This document shows positions 34,930 through 44,763 of a stretch of 64,000 nt of DNA, in pieces; the stretch's first letter is position 1; each line of letters starts with the position of its first letter. This DNA comes from Flavobacterium lacus (GTDB lineage: Bacteria; Bacteroidota; Bacteroidia; Flavobacteriales; Flavobacteriaceae). The notes below the pieces were generated by a model. That model saw only the letters and a program-made list of their open reading frames with translations, ran no database searches and was not told where the DNA came from. Position numbers and translations under genes: made by a program. The stretch is from positions 62,001 through 126,000 of the forward strand of contig NZ_QLSV01000006.1 of NCBI RefSeq assembly GCF_003268815.1, written 5' to 3'.

Positions 34930-35445
34930 TTAGAGTGTTTCAGCTTTTTTTGAAGCACAACACGCTTTTTTATCACCGGAAGAGCATGCTTTTTTTTCAT
35001 CCGAAGTATCGGTTTCTTTTTCTTTATTCTTAGCTTTCTTTTTCTTTTTGTCTTTGTTAAAAAACATTGCTTTATCGGTAGTGTTTACCACATCAGATAC
35101 TTTATAGGTTTTTCCGTCGGCGGCATTTTCTACCGTTTGAACCAATACTTCAGGCGTTAGCACGTTGGCATCGTATTCGATGGTTGCTTTTTTAGCTTCA
35201 AAATCGATTTCTGCTTTTTGAACACCATCTAATTTGGCTAATTTTTTTTCTAAATGTCCGGCACATCCCACTTCGCAATGCATACCTTCTACTGTGAAGG
35301 AAGCTGTTGCCAATTGAGCCGGCTGATTTTGTGTCTGCTCGTTTGTTGCAGTTGCGTTTTCGGTGTTTTCAGTTGCTTCTTTTTTGCAACTTACCATCAA
35401 TAATGTGGTGAAAGCGATGGCTGCGATTTTTTTTGTGAATTTCAT
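34930..35445 (-). CDS. Heavy-metal-associated (HMA) domain lipoprotein
   Basis: 171 residues. The signal peptide is lipoprotein-type with Cys20 (LLMVSCKK). A Thr/Asn/Gln-rich linker leads to one HMA domain (about residues 48-115) whose metal site is GMHCEVGC, i.e. Cys57 and Cys61 with three residues between, rather than the usual CxxC. A highly charged tail with KKACSSGDKKACCASKK adds four cysteines. HMA domains bind Cu or other soft metals; an envelope metal scavenger or periplasmic chaperone is inferred. The wider cysteine spacing deserves testing. It is separate from any visible ATPase. Confidence 0.85.
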   Translation of the reverse strand: MKFTKKIAAIAFTTLLMVSCKKEATENTENATATNEQTQNQPAQLATASFTVEGMHCEVGCAGHLEKKLAKLDGVQKAEIDFEAKKATIEYDANVLTPEVLVQTVENAADGKTYKVSDVVNTTDKAMFFNKDKKKKKAKNKEKETDTSDEKKACSSGDKKACCASKKAETL

Positions 35446-35504
35446 ATTAAAATGTTTTAAAATTTAGAGTTATTATTTTATTAATCGGTTTTCTTAAAAC
35501 TAGT

Positions 35505-35652
35505 TGGAACACAGATTCAAAAAATTGGAATAATTTTTAAAATTTAAATTGATTGTCATTTTTCATACCTCTTCAATTTTTAAAATCTGTGCTCTTTTAA
35601 CTGTAAGGAACGCAGATTTAAGAAATTAGGATAATGTTAAAAATCTACAGAA
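35505..35652. repeat. Composite intergenic repeat
   Basis: CACAGATT at 35510-35517 is inverted as AATCTGTG at 35584-35591, and a third, direct copy (GGAACGCAGATTTAAGAAATTAGG) follows near 35607. The pattern resembles short REP-like elements found between Flavobacterium genes. Confidence 0.45.
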
Positions 35653-35744
35653 TAAATTTTATTTATAACGCATTACAAAAATAACATTTTTTTCGCTTTT
35701 TATTTGCCAAAATTAACGGAGTTTTGTGACGCGAAATTTTATTC

Positions 35745-36611
35745 ATGGAAAATAAGAACTTACGATTTGTTTATCTAGTCATTTTGGCCTTGGTTTGGGG
35801 GAGTTCTTTTATCTTAATCAAACGTGGATTGATTGGTTTAACACCTTTTCAATTGGGTTCTCTGAGAATGGTTTTTGCCGGACTTTTTTTATTGATTATT
35901 GGATTTAATAGTATTAAACAAATTCAGCTTCGCCATTGGAAATATTTAGCGTTAACGGCGTGTTTTGGCACATTTATTCCGGTTTATTTGTTTTCGTATG
36001 CTCAAACAGAAATCAGTAGTTCGGTGAGTGCTATTTTGAATTCGCTCACGCCGCTGAATACATTATTGTTAGGCATTTTATTGTTTAAAATAGATTTTCA
36101 ACGCAGACAGATATATGGCGTTTTTATTGGTTTGATTGGTAGTGCTTTACTGATTTTAAATGGTGCAGCGAATCATCCGGAGCAGAATTATAATTATGCT
36201 ATCTTATTAGTTATTGCCTCTGTTTGTTATGCGATAAATGTGAATTTTATTAAAATGTATTTATCCGATCTAAATCCGTTAAGTATTACCACCGGGAATT
36301 TTATTGTGATGTTGATTCCTGCTTCCATTGTTTTGTATTTCTCCGGCTTTTTTGAAGCGGTTCAAGTTCAGGAAACACAAAGTGTGATTGGTTATATTGT
36401 CATTTTAGGCGTGGTTGGTACTGCTTTGGCGAATATTTTGTTTTATAAATTAATCAAAATATCGTCGCCTGTTTTTGCTTCTTCGGTTACTTATTTAATT
36501 CCGGTTGTTGCTTTTATGTGGGGTTTGGTTGATCATGAAAGTTTGACCTCGATTCAGTTTTTAGGAGCGGCAATTATTATGTTTGGGGTTTATCTTTCGG
36601 CTAAGAAGTGA
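35745..36611 (+). CDS. EamA/DMT-family transporter
   Basis: 288 residues with about ten hydrophobic segments arranged as two EamA repeats (LVWGSSFILIKRGLIGLTPF near the start; a second repeat from about residue 150). The family exports amino acids, nucleotides or other metabolites; the substrate cannot be inferred. Length is normal. It stands alone on the plus strand between two minus-strand groups. Confidence 0.92.
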   Translation: MENKNLRFVYLVILALVWGSSFILIKRGLIGLTPFQLGSLRMVFAGLFLLIIGFNSIKQIQLRHWKYLALTACFGTFIPVYLFSYAQTEISSSVSAILNSLTPLNTLLLGILLFKIDFQRRQIYGVFIGLIGSALLILNGAANHPEQNYNYAILLVIASVCYAINVNFIKMYLSDLNPLSITTGNFIVMLIPASIVLYFSGFFEAVQVQETQSVIGYIVILGVVGTALANILFYKLIKISSPVFASSVTYLIPVVAFMWGLVDHESLTSIQFLGAAIIMFGVYLSAKK

Positions 36612-36697
36612 TTTTTAGGGACTAAGGTGCTGAGGTTCTAAGGTACTGCGGTTTTTATTTGTGACTTGCTTTCTTTGTGGCAAAAACGCTTCTTAGT

Positions 36698-36728
36698 TAA
36701 AAAAAAAGACTGCCATTGCTGACAGTCT
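36698..36728 (-). terminator. Terminator after the M16 peptidase pair
   Basis: On the minus strand AGACTG pairs with CAGTCT across a 10-base loop, followed by at least nine T. It lies just after the stop codon at 36754. Confidence 0.75.
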
Positions 36729-36753
36729 CATTTAAGAATTATGTGTTTATTGA

Positions 36754-38787
36754 TTATTGAAAATCGGCATCGCTAACCCCTTCGTTAACTTTGATTTCGC
36801 TGATCTTGATGTCTAAATCAAATCCAACATTCATAATGTAGTTATAAGGAATTTTTACTCCTTTTACATCTCTGTAATCTTTATAGGTTATGGCACTGCT
36901 TCCTTGCGGGGTTGCTGTTACATCGGCAACTTTTAATCCAGTAGCTATATCAAAATAGCTAGTTGTTTTTCCATTTACAATAGCATAACAATCTTTTCCG
37001 TCTTGGCTTTCAATACCTTTTAAAGAAACCCCTTCTTTTTTAAGTAAATTAACTTCAGGAAATGGATGAGCCAATCCTTTCATGTCTTCTAACATTTCAC
37101 CTTCTAAATTCATTTTCTGACCTTGTTGAGCCATAAATCCGGTATTTCCATTCACTACTTGTTTCATCATACTCATTCCGCTCATGGTTAATTCAATCAT
37201 CAATTTACCATTAGCATCCGTTTTATTAATATAGGTTAATGGAGCGGGAGCACCCGGAACGGTTGTAGAGCCTGTTAAAAATAATGATTTTACATCAGTA
37301 ACCGCTTTTTGTCCACCAACTGCTGTAATGTATTTTTCTAAAACAGACTTCGCAGTAACATCAGCACTTGCCTTTTTTTCTTCTGGTTTTTCAACCTTGT
37401 TACCGTATTTGTCGAAATAGAAGATTGGAATGTTTAATTTTTCTAAGCCAGGTAAAACATCACCTGCTTTACTTACAATAACAATTCTTAGATTATCAGC
37501 TAAGAAGTATTTTTTAGAAACTCTCAATACATCATCAGCCGTGACAGCATTGATGTTTTTGATGTAGTTTTCATAGAAATCTGAGGGCAAACCTTGTGTT
37601 TTCGTTTGCAAAGCATAACGAGCTACGGTTGTTGGTTTTTCAATATCCATTACGAATTTTCCAATGTAACCGGCTTTTACGTTTTGCAACGTTTCATCAG
37701 ATACTTTTTCTGTTCTAATACGTTTGATTTCTTTCAAAATTTCAACCACAGCACTATCGGTAACTGCGTTTCTAACTTGTGTTGTTGCACTAAAGTTTGA
37801 CGTGTATTTGTTTCCTCTCAAACCTGAACGAGCACCATAAGTCCAGCCGTGAGCCTCTCTCAAATTCATGTTTAAATAACTATTAAAATCACCTCCTAAG
37901 ATTTGATTTGCCACTAAAGCAGCAAAATAATCTTTATCAGTCATTTTTAAGTTAGTAATGTGTACCGCAGCAATTTCAGATTGTACTGCATTTGGAGCAT
38001 CTACAAAGTTAATTTGGGTATATTGAACATCTTTTGGTGAAGAGTAGGTTACTTGTGGAGCAACTCCTTTTTTCCAAGTCCCAAATAATTTTTCAACGTT
38101 GGCTTTAACCTCAGCAAATTTTACATCACCAACAATCACTAAATAAGCGTTTTGTGGGTTGAAATAAGTGGCATAGTTTTGACTAACATCAGCCAATGTA
38201 ACATTGTTAATTGTTTCTTCGCTCAAATATTCTCCGCTTGGATGACTTTTTCCATAGGCCAATACTCGTTGAACACGACCTGCGATAGAAGGAACACTTT
38301 TTTCTTCCGCTTTTAAACCTTCGATAAGTTTTGCTTTTTCTTTGTCAAATTCTTCTTGTGTAAACACTGGATTTAAAGCACCATCAGCCATTAACTCCAT
38401 TATTCGTGTTGAGTATTTTGAAAGACCACTTGCAAAAGCTCCATTTCCTCCAAAATTGATGCTTGCTCCTAAGAAGTCAATTTCTTCGTTAAAAGCATCT
38501 TTTGAAATGGTTTTTGTGCCGTTTCCAATTAAACTACTGGTTAAATCAGCTACTCCTTTTTTTGCACCTTCTGTATAAGGAGCATTATCTATCGTAAGGT
38601 TGTAAGAAATTCTTGGAAGTTTGTCGTTTTCAACCACTAGAACTTTTAATCCGTTTTTCAATTCGAAAGTTTGTGGCTTTCCAATATTAATTTTAGGAGC
38701 CGGTCCCGGCTTTGGTTGAGGTCTGTCTTGTGCTTGCATAGAAAGTGATAAAAACAAGCTCGTTGCTATAATGACTATTTTTTTCAT
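36754..38787 (-). CDS. M16 peptidase-like protein lacking the zinc motif, with extra C-terminal domain
   Basis: 677 residues. After a signal peptide (SLFLSLSMQAQ) comes an M16-type fold (about residues 35-460). Where active M16 enzymes have HxxEH this protein reads NAPYTEGAKKGVADLTSSLI, so it should be catalytically dead. From about residue 480 an extra 200-residue beta-rich domain follows (KYITAVGGQKAVTDVKSLFL ... YNYIMNVGFDLDIKISEIKV). In many M16 systems one active and one inactive subunit pair up; the active partner is the gene just upstream, 10 bases away. Confidence 0.88.
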   Translation of the reverse strand: MKKIVIIATSLFLSLSMQAQDRPQPKPGPAPKINIGKPQTFELKNGLKVLVVENDKLPRISYNLTIDNAPYTEGAKKGVADLTSSLIGNGTKTISKDAFNEEIDFLGASINFGGNGAFASGLSKYSTRIMELMADGALNPVFTQEEFDKEKAKLIEGLKAEEKSVPSIAGRVQRVLAYGKSHPSGEYLSEETINNVTLADVSQNYATYFNPQNAYLVIVGDVKFAEVKANVEKLFGTWKKGVAPQVTYSSPKDVQYTQINFVDAPNAVQSEIAAVHITNLKMTDKDYFAALVANQILGGDFNSYLNMNLREAHGWTYGARSGLRGNKYTSNFSATTQVRNAVTDSAVVEILKEIKRIRTEKVSDETLQNVKAGYIGKFVMDIEKPTTVARYALQTKTQGLPSDFYENYIKNINAVTADDVLRVSKKYFLADNLRIVIVSKAGDVLPGLEKLNIPIFYFDKYGNKVEKPEEKKASADVTAKSVLEKYITAVGGQKAVTDVKSLFLTGSTTVPGAPAPLTYINKTDANGKLMIELTMSGMSMMKQVVNGNTGFMAQQGQKMNLEGEMLEDMKGLAHPFPEVNLLKKEGVSLKGIESQDGKDCYAIVNGKTTSYFDIATGLKVADVTATPQGSSAITYKDYRDVKGVKIPYNYIMNVGFDLDIKISEIKVNEGVSDADFQ

Positions 38788-38797
38788 ATTTGATATC

Positions 38798-40123
38798 TTA
38801 ATTTTGAGCTTTATCTGATTTAGGAGCGTAATCTAGTAGTAAACGTTGGTTTGGATTTAAGAATTTTTTTGCCGCTTCTCTTATTTCCTCTCTTGTGATA
38901 GAACGGTAGATGTCAATTTCAGTATTAATTAAATTTACATCGCCGTATAACATGTGAAAAGTGGCTAAATTACCGGCAATTCCCTCAACCGAAGCATTGC
39001 TGTTTACGTATTGATTCTCGTAAATATTTTGTAATTTTTGAAATTCTTTTTCAGAAATTAAATCCGTTTGAAGTTTTACGATTTCTTCGTCAATTTCGCT
39101 CATTAAAGTTTCTGGTGTAGTTCCACCCATTGGCAATCCGTATAAAATATACATGCCATAATCTTCTTGACTAAAGCTAAATGCACCAACTTGTAACGCC
39201 ATTTTTTTGTCGTCAACCAATTTTTTGTATAAACGAGAAGATTTTCCGTCTGATAAAAGTGTAGAAATCATATCTAAAACTCGAGCGTCTTTTGTTTTCA
39301 TAGATGGGGTTCTGTACGAAGCAACCACCATTGGAATTTGAATATTTGGATCTTCAAAACGGGCTTTGATGGTTTGTGTAATTGGAGCTTCCTCGATTTT
39401 TTGGCGAGTAACGGCTTCCCCTCTAGGAATTACACCAAAATATTTATCAATCCAAGCTTTTGCTTGAGCAGGGTCAAATTGTCCGGCAACAACTAAAGTA
39501 GCATTGTTTGGCACATAGTATTTTTTGTTAAATGCCTGAAATTCTTCTAAGGTAGCAGCATCTAAATGTTCCATCGAACCAATGGTCGCCCAACGGTATG
39601 GATGGTTTACAAACATATTCTTTTTAACCTCTCCAATTAAATTTCCGTAAGGTTGATTGTCAACACGAAGACGTTTCTCTTCTTTTACTACTTCGTTTTG
39701 CGTGTCTACGCCAATTTGGTTAATAACTGGGTGAAGTAAACGTTCTGATTCCATCCAAAGACCCAACTCTAAGTTGTTTGATGGGAAGATTTCATAATAA
39801 TACGTTCTGTCGTCAGAAGTGTTAGCGTTGTTTGTTCCTCCGTTTCCAGTTACAATTTTAAACCATTCACCACGACCGATGTTTTGTGTTCCTTCAAACA
39901 AAAGGTGCTCAAAAAAGTGAGCAAAACCTGTTCTTTCAGGATTTTCATCTTTTGCACCTACGTGATACATTACCGATGTGATAACTACCGGAGCTGAATT
40001 GTCTTGGTGTAAAATCACATGCATTCCGTTATTTAGCGTGTAATGTTCGAACTCTACTTTTTGAGCAGAAACTGTACCTCCAAGCATAAGAACTGAACTT
40101 AAAGCCATTAAAGATTTTTTCAT
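38798..40123 (-). CDS. M16 family zinc metallopeptidase (active subunit)
   Basis: 441 residues with a signal peptide (SSVLMLGGTVSAQ). The inverted zinc motif H69FFEH73 is intact (GFAHFFEHLLFEGT), and the downstream glutamate is supplied by QNEVVKEEKRL. The protein is therefore a periplasmic or exported insulinase-type peptidase. It lies directly before the inactive M16 gene; the two are co-transcribed and probably form a heterodimer like mitochondrial processing peptidase (inference from family). Confidence 0.92.
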   Translation of the reverse strand: MKKSLMALSSVLMLGGTVSAQKVEFEHYTLNNGMHVILHQDNSAPVVITSVMYHVGAKDENPERTGFAHFFEHLLFEGTQNIGRGEWFKIVTGNGGTNNANTSDDRTYYYEIFPSNNLELGLWMESERLLHPVINQIGVDTQNEVVKEEKRLRVDNQPYGNLIGEVKKNMFVNHPYRWATIGSMEHLDAATLEEFQAFNKKYYVPNNATLVVAGQFDPAQAKAWIDKYFGVIPRGEAVTRQKIEEAPITQTIKARFEDPNIQIPMVVASYRTPSMKTKDARVLDMISTLLSDGKSSRLYKKLVDDKKMALQVGAFSFSQEDYGMYILYGLPMGGTTPETLMSEIDEEIVKLQTDLISEKEFQKLQNIYENQYVNSNASVEGIAGNLATFHMLYGDVNLINTEIDIYRSITREEIREAAKKFLNPNQRLLLDYAPKSDKAQN

Positions 40124-40262
40124 AAAAATTAGTTATTTATTTTTTTGCTTTTAAATAAGTATGCAATTTCGGGAATTTGTTACAGTTTTTTTTAATTTTT
40201 ATCAAAAAAATTGCCCTTGGGTACATTATTTTTTTTGAGTTAAATATTTTTTGAAGTTTAAG

Positions 40263-40292
40263 TTGTGTGACTCATAATAAGTTGTATATTTG
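40263..40292 (+). promoter_or_regulatory. Promoter for rplU-rpmA
   Basis: TTG at 40263-40265 and TATATTTG at 40285-40292 are exactly 19 bp apart, a textbook Bacteroidota promoter. The leader to the rplU start is about 25 bases. Confidence 0.8.
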
Positions 40293-40324
40293 CAAACTTA
40301 AAAATTAATTAAAAACACATTGTT

Positions 40325-40951
40325 ATGTACGCAATCGTAGAGATAGCAGGGCAACAATTTAAAGTAAGCAAAGACCAAAAAGTATTTGTTCACCGTTTAG
40401 CATCTGAAGAAGGAAGCAAAGTTTCTTTCGATAAAGTGATGTTGTTAGACGATAACGGAACAGTTACTATAGGCGCCCCCGCTATAGAAGGAGCTTCAGT
40501 AGAAGCCAAAGTGTTACAACACTTAAAAGGTGATAAAGTAATCGTTTTCAAAAAGAAAAGAAGAAAAGGTTACAAAAAGAAAAACGGACACAGACAGTCA
40601 TTTACGCAAATTGTTGTTGAAGGTATTGTAGCTTCAGGAACAAAGAAAGCGGCTGCAAAAACTGAAAGTCCTAAAGCTCCAAAAGCAACCAAATCAGCTG
40701 ATGATTTAACGCTTATCGAAGGAGTTGGACCAGTTGCTGCTGAAGTATTAGCTGCTGCCGGAATAACTACTTTTGCTAAATTAGCAAAATCTAAAGCAGA
40801 CGATGTTAAAACTATTTTAGAAGCATCTGATGCTAAAGTATCACATTTAGATCCAACTACTTGGGCTCAACAAGCTCAATTAGCTGCTGATGGTAAAATG
40901 GATGAATTAAAAAAATTACAAGATGAATTAAATGGCGGTAGAGCTGTTTAA
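40325..40951 (+). CDS. rplU: Ribosomal protein bL21 with C-terminal helix-hairpin-helix-like extension
   Basis: The first about 103 residues are a normal bL21 ([30 protein letters not shown], which contacts 23S rRNA). After a lysine/alanine-rich linker a second domain of about 80 residues follows: [20 protein letters not shown] is a helix-hairpin-helix with GVGP, then helices with [15 protein letters not shown]. The full 208 residues are twice the usual bL21 length. I recall similar extensions in other Flavobacteriaceae. The tail may bind rRNA or another partner; that is inference. It is followed 31 bases later by rpmA. Confidence 0.93.
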   Translation: MYAIVEIAGQQFKVSKDQKVFVHRLASEEGSKVSFDKVMLLDDNGTVTIGAPAIEGASVEAKVLQHLKGDKVIVFKKKRRKGYKKKNGHRQSFTQIVVEGIVASGTKKAAAKTESPKAPKATKSADDLTLIEGVGPVAAEVLAAAGITTFAKLAKSKADDVKTILEASDAKVSHLDPTTWAQQAQLAADGKMDELKKLQDELNGGRAV

Positions 40952-40982
40952 TTTTAATATTAACTTATAAAACCCTAACATC

Positions 40983-41243
40983 ATGGCTCACAAGAAAGGT
41001 GTCGGTAGTTCCAAGAATGGTAGAGAATCAGAATCGAAACGTTTAGGTGTTAAGATTTATGGTGGTCAAGCAGCTATTGCAGGAAATATCATAGTAAGAC
41101 AAAGAGGTTCTAAACACAATCCGGGAGAAAACGTTTACATTAGTAAAGATCATACTTTACATGCAAGAATTGACGGAGTTGTTAAGTTTCAGAAAAAAGG
41201 TGATAACAAATCATTTGTATCTGTTATTCCTTTTGAAGCATAA
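40983..41243 (+). CDS. rpmA: Ribosomal protein bL27
   Basis: 86 residues starting [20 protein letters not shown], the normal bL27 N-terminus that reaches the peptidyl-transferase centre; no cleavable N-terminal extension of the Firmicutes kind is present. The body has the usual [13 protein letters not shown]. It is co-transcribed with rplU and ends before a terminator. Confidence 0.97.
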   Translation: MAHKKGVGSSKNGRESESKRLGVKIYGGQAAIAGNIIVRQRGSKHNPGENVYISKDHTLHARIDGVVKFQKKGDNKSFVSVIPFEA

Positions 41244-41265
41244 TTTAGAATTTACTTCAAAATAT

Positions 41266-41297
41266 AAAACCCATTTCGAGAGAGATGGGTTTTTTGT
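41266..41297 (+). terminator. Terminator after rpmA
   Basis: AAAACCCAT (41266-41274) pairs with ATGGGTTTT (41285-41293) and runs into TTTT. A standard rho-independent terminator, about 20 bases after the stop codon. Confidence 0.85.
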
Positions 41298-41314
41298 TTA
41301 TTAGATTTTTGTGA

Positions 41315-41887
41315 TTAATTTGATAAATTCATCAAAATTAAATGAAGAATAACAAGTCGTTCTGTTTCATAAAATTTTTCAGATTCATTTATTAAAGTGT
41401 AAATCCTTATTTCATTATTATAACCATCTGCCATTAGATTTGCATACATAGTAAATCGTTTTCTTAAGGTTGTCTTTTTCAAATCATCAGTTTCCTTACT
41501 ATAAACTTCTTCTGGACAAGAAGAATAAAAATCTAATGTAGTTAGAGAAAGTAAATCAAAAAAATTGTTATCAACATTTGATTTAATATCTGTCATTATT
41601 TTTTTTGAAATTTCTTCATCATTAAAAGCCATTTCGTTTAATTTGAGATAACTTTCTTTGTTTTTGTTTTGAATTATTTTATTTTCTAATAATGATAATT
41701 CTGCTTCTTCAAGTAATTTGAAAATATCTTTTTTAACTCCGTAACCTTCGATTATTTTTTTTTGAGTTCTTTCAATAACACAACTTTTATAATTATCTTC
41801 TGAATTCTTCGATTTACAACCCGATAAAAAACAAGAAATTATAATTAAAAAACCAACAAAAATATATATTTTAATTTTTAAAATCAT
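41315..41887 (-). CDS. Hypothetical lipoprotein, 190 residues
   Basis: A signal with lipidation at Cys24 (SCFLSGC) leads to a mostly helical, Lys/Glu-rich protein (EEAELSLLENKIIQNKNKES). No known family. It faces rpmA convergently and its promoter side lies about 65 bases from the end of ahcY. Envelope location is inferred from the lipobox. Confidence 0.65.
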   Translation of the reverse strand: MILKIKIYIFVGFLIIISCFLSGCKSKNSEDNYKSCVIERTQKKIIEGYGVKKDIFKLLEEAELSLLENKIIQNKNKESYLKLNEMAFNDEEISKKIMTDIKSNVDNNFFDLLSLTTLDFYSSCPEEVYSKETDDLKKTTLRKRFTMYANLMADGYNNEIRIYTLINESEKFYETERLVILHLILMNLSN

Positions 41888-41902
41888 ATTACAAGTTTAA
41901 AC

Positions 41903-41930
41903 AAAAAACCCTCACTTTTCAGCAAGGGTA
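41903..41930 (-). terminator. Terminator after ahcY
   Basis: On the minus strand ACCCT pairs with AGGGT around CTGAAAAG, then TTTTTTG. It lies about 25 bases beyond the ahcY stop codon. Confidence 0.7.
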
Positions 41931-41953
41931 AATTTTATTTAAAAATCTTACTA

Positions 41954-43270
41954 CTAATATCTGTAATACTCAGGCTTATAAGGACCTTGAACATCCACAC
42001 CAATATATGCAGCTTGCTCTACGTTTAATGTTTCTAATTCAACACCTAATTTTTCTAAGTGTAAAGCCGCTACTTTTTCATCTAAATGTTTTGGTAACAT
42101 ATACACTTCGTTTTTATAAGCAGAAGCATTGGTATATAACTCAATTTGAGCTAACGTCTGGTTTGTAAATGAATTACTCATTACAAAACTTGGGTGACCT
42201 GTAGCACAACCTAAGTTAACCAAACGACCTTCGGCTAAGATGATAATATCTTTTCCGGCAATCGTATATTTGTCAACTTGAGGCTTGATTTCAATTTTTG
42301 AACCACCGTGGTTACTGTTTAACCAAGCCATATCGATTTCATTGTCAAAGTGACCAATGTTACAAACGATGGTTTTGTCTTTCATTTGTTCAAAATGTTT
42401 TCCAACAACGATGTCTTTGTTTCCGGTAGTAGTGATAATGATATCCGCTGTTTTGATAACAGTTTCTAATCTTTTCACTTCAAAACCATCCATCGCAGCT
42501 TGTAAAGCACAAATTGGGTCGATTTCAGTAACCGTTACAATAGAACCGGCACCTCTAAACGAAGCAGCAGTTCCTTTTCCAACATCACCATAACCACAAA
42601 CGATTACTCTTTTTCCTGCTAACATAATATCTGTTGCACGACGAACAGCATCAACAGCCGATTCTTTACAACCGTATTTGTTATCAAATTTCGATTTAGT
42701 AACCGAGTCATTTACGTTGATGGCAGGAATGTGTAATGTTCCGTTTTTCATTCTTTCATACAAACGGTGAACTCCGGTAGTCGTTTCTTCAGAAAGACCT
42801 TTGATTCCACTAATTAATTCTGGATATTTATCAAAAACCATATTCGTTAAATCGCCACCATCATCTAAAATCATATTCAATGGTTGTCTGTCTTCTCCAA
42901 AAAATAAGGTTTGTTCAATACACCAATCAAAATCAACTTCGTTCAATCCTTTCCAGGCATAAACCTGAATTCCGGCAGCAGCAATTGCAGCAGCAGCATG
43001 ATCTTGTGTTGAAAAAATATTACATGAACTCCAAGTCACTTCTGCACCTAAAGCAATTAATGTTTCAATTAAAACAGCTGTTTGAATCGTCATGTGCAAG
43101 CAGCCTGCAATTCGAGCTCCTTTTAACGGTTGACTATCGCCATATTCGCGGCGAAGAGCCATTAAACCCGGCATTTCGGCCTCGGCCAATTCAATTTCTT
43201 TTCTTCCCCAAGCGGCAAGCGAAATATCTTTCACTTTGAACGCTACAAATGGCAATGTTTGTGTACTCAT
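41954..43270 (-). CDS. ahcY: Adenosylhomocysteinase
   Basis: 438 residues with the family landmarks [28 protein letters not shown], the NAD-binding [17 protein letters not shown], and the C-terminal [10 protein letters not shown]. The enzyme splits S-adenosylhomocysteine to adenosine and homocysteine, ending the methyl cycle. The length and all active-site blocks are normal. A -7-like TATTTTTG lies upstream on the minus strand (43311-43304). Confidence 0.97.
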   Translation of the reverse strand: MSTQTLPFVAFKVKDISLAAWGRKEIELAEAEMPGLMALRREYGDSQPLKGARIAGCLHMTIQTAVLIETLIALGAEVTWSSCNIFSTQDHAAAAIAAAGIQVYAWKGLNEVDFDWCIEQTLFFGEDRQPLNMILDDGGDLTNMVFDKYPELISGIKGLSEETTTGVHRLYERMKNGTLHIPAINVNDSVTKSKFDNKYGCKESAVDAVRRATDIMLAGKRVIVCGYGDVGKGTAASFRGAGSIVTVTEIDPICALQAAMDGFEVKRLETVIKTADIIITTTGNKDIVVGKHFEQMKDKTIVCNIGHFDNEIDMAWLNSNHGGSKIEIKPQVDKYTIAGKDIIILAEGRLVNLGCATGHPSFVMSNSFTNQTLAQIELYTNASAYKNEVYMLPKHLDEKVAALHLEKLGVELETLNVEQAAYIGVDVQGPYKPEYYRY

Positions 43271-43408
43271 TTATAAATTAGTTATATTAGCTAAAAATTT
43301 CTGCAAAAATACGGAATAGCTAAGAAAATTAAAAGCCTTTTTATGTTTTTTGTGATTTGTTTAGTTTACTAATGTTTTGAATTACAATTTGATATATACT
43401 TTTCAAAA

Positions 43409-44044
43409 ATGCCATTTTACCAAAAAATAAATGTTGACGACAAAACGGCTATCTTCGTTTGGAAAATAACGGAGGAGTTCAACGAGTTATTTCGTGCTGT
43501 TTCGTTGAAAGATATTTCATTAGCCCGATTAGAAGGTATGAAATCCGAAAGCCATCAAAAAGGTTTTATGGCGGTTCGAATGCTGTTACAACACAATGGT
43601 TATTCCGATTTTGATTTATATTATGATGAATTTGGGAAGCCGAATTTAAAAGACGGCGTCAACATTTCCATTTCACATTCATTTGATTTTTCAGTAATTA
43701 TTCTATCGGATAAAAATAGTGGAATTGATTTGGAACTTAGAAGAAATTTAATCCAAAAAATCGCTTACAAGTTTGCCGAGGAAAAATTTGTGTACGAATG
43801 TGAAAATAATTCAGCCGAGTTCGTCAGTAAATTAACCGTGATTTGGGGTGTAAAAGAAGCTATTTTTAAAGTGCGAAATGAAATCGGAATTAGTTTTAAA
43901 GACCACATTTTTGTCCAACCGTTTGAAATGAATGATTCAAAAACCACGGCTTTATTAGATTTTAATTCGGTAAAAAAAGAATTTTTGGTTTACTTTACCG
44001 AAATAGAAAACTACACCTTAGTCTGGCTTTGGGAAAGTGAATAA
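43409..44044 (+). CDS. 4'-phosphopantetheinyl transferase (Sfp-type)
   Basis: 211 residues. The central Mg-binding pattern is GIDLELRR and the C-terminal WGVKEAIFKV provides the Trp-x-x-Lys-Glu-Ala motif of the Sfp/HetI family. The enzyme attaches the phosphopantetheine arm to carrier proteins; with one copy in view it may serve fatty acid or siderophore carriers. It heads a tight plus-strand operon: its stop codon overlaps the next start (TAATG). Confidence 0.88.
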   Translation: MPFYQKINVDDKTAIFVWKITEEFNELFRAVSLKDISLARLEGMKSESHQKGFMAVRMLLQHNGYSDFDLYYDEFGKPNLKDGVNISISHSFDFSVIILSDKNSGIDLELRRNLIQKIAYKFAEEKFVYECENNSAEFVSKLTVIWGVKEAIFKVRNEIGISFKDHIFVQPFEMNDSKTTALLDFNSVKKEFLVYFTEIENYTLVWLWESE

Positions 44045-44763
44045 TGAAAAAAATATACCACGAAATACTATCAGCCAAAGCTGAAAACAGAAAACTACTT
44101 GCTGTTTTATTAGATCCGGATAAAGTTGACATGGACAATTTATCTGTTTTGATTGAAAAAATCAGAACCAGTCCGGCTACGCACATTTTTGTTGGCGGAA
44201 GTATTGTAGAAACGAATAAAATGGATGAATTGGTTCATTTTTTAAAGAATGGATTATCATTGCCGATTGTGCTTTTTCCGGGAAATCCATCACAAATTTC
44301 AACTTTTGCAGATGGTATTTTATTTTTGAGTTTATTATCAGGAAGAAACCCGGATTATTTAATTGAACATCACGTAAATGCCGTCTCTGTTTTGAATAAA
44401 TCAACATTAGAAATTATTTCAACCGGTTACATTTTGATTGAAAGCGGAAGTCAAACGGCTGTAGAAAGAATAAGTAAAACCAAACCTTTAGATAGAAATA
44501 ATGTTGAATATGTCTGTCAAACCGCCAAAGCAGGAGAATATTTAGGCAATAAATTAATTTATCTCGAAGCCGGAAGCGGAGCAAAATTGGCTGTCCCGAT
44601 AGAAATGATTAAAGTAGTTTCGAAAGAAATTTCAGTTCCGCTCATTGTGGGCGGTGGAATTCGTTCGCAACAAGCCATTCAAGCTGCTTTTGAAGCCGGA
44701 GCCGATTTAGTAGTCATCGGAACTGCTTTTGAAAACGATCTTAACTTTTTTACTCATGATTGA
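44044..44763 (+). CDS. Geranylgeranylglyceryl/heptaprenylglyceryl phosphate synthase family protein
   Basis: 239 residues forming a TIM-barrel: LLAVLLDPDKVDMDNLSVLI, HIFVGGSIVE, PIVLFPGNPSQIS, LIYLEAGSGA, and the phosphate-binding LIVGGGIRSQQ with GADLVVIGTAFE. These enzymes make prenyl ethers from glycerol-1-phosphate; they are common in Bacteroidota, where the lipid product is uncertain. It overlaps its neighbours by one base (before) and 8 bases (after), so it is translationally coupled. Confidence 0.9.
   Translation: MKKIYHEILSAKAENRKLLAVLLDPDKVDMDNLSVLIEKIRTSPATHIFVGGSIVETNKMDELVHFLKNGLSLPIVLFPGNPSQISTFADGILFLSLLSGRNPDYLIEHHVNAVSVLNKSTLEIISTGYILIESGSQTAVERISKTKPLDRNNVEYVCQTAKAGEYLGNKLIYLEAGSGAKLAVPIEMIKVVSKEISVPLIVGGGIRSQQAIQAAFEAGADLVVIGTAFENDLNFFTHD

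Noticed and set aside
36612..36697. Repeats of CTAAGGTGCTGAGG type as a mobile element
   Set aside because: Only short degenerate pieces without inverted ends or coding capacity; ordinary intergenic debris.
42357..43239. Plus-strand frames opposite ahcY
   Set aside because: Antisense to a complete, highly conserved gene.
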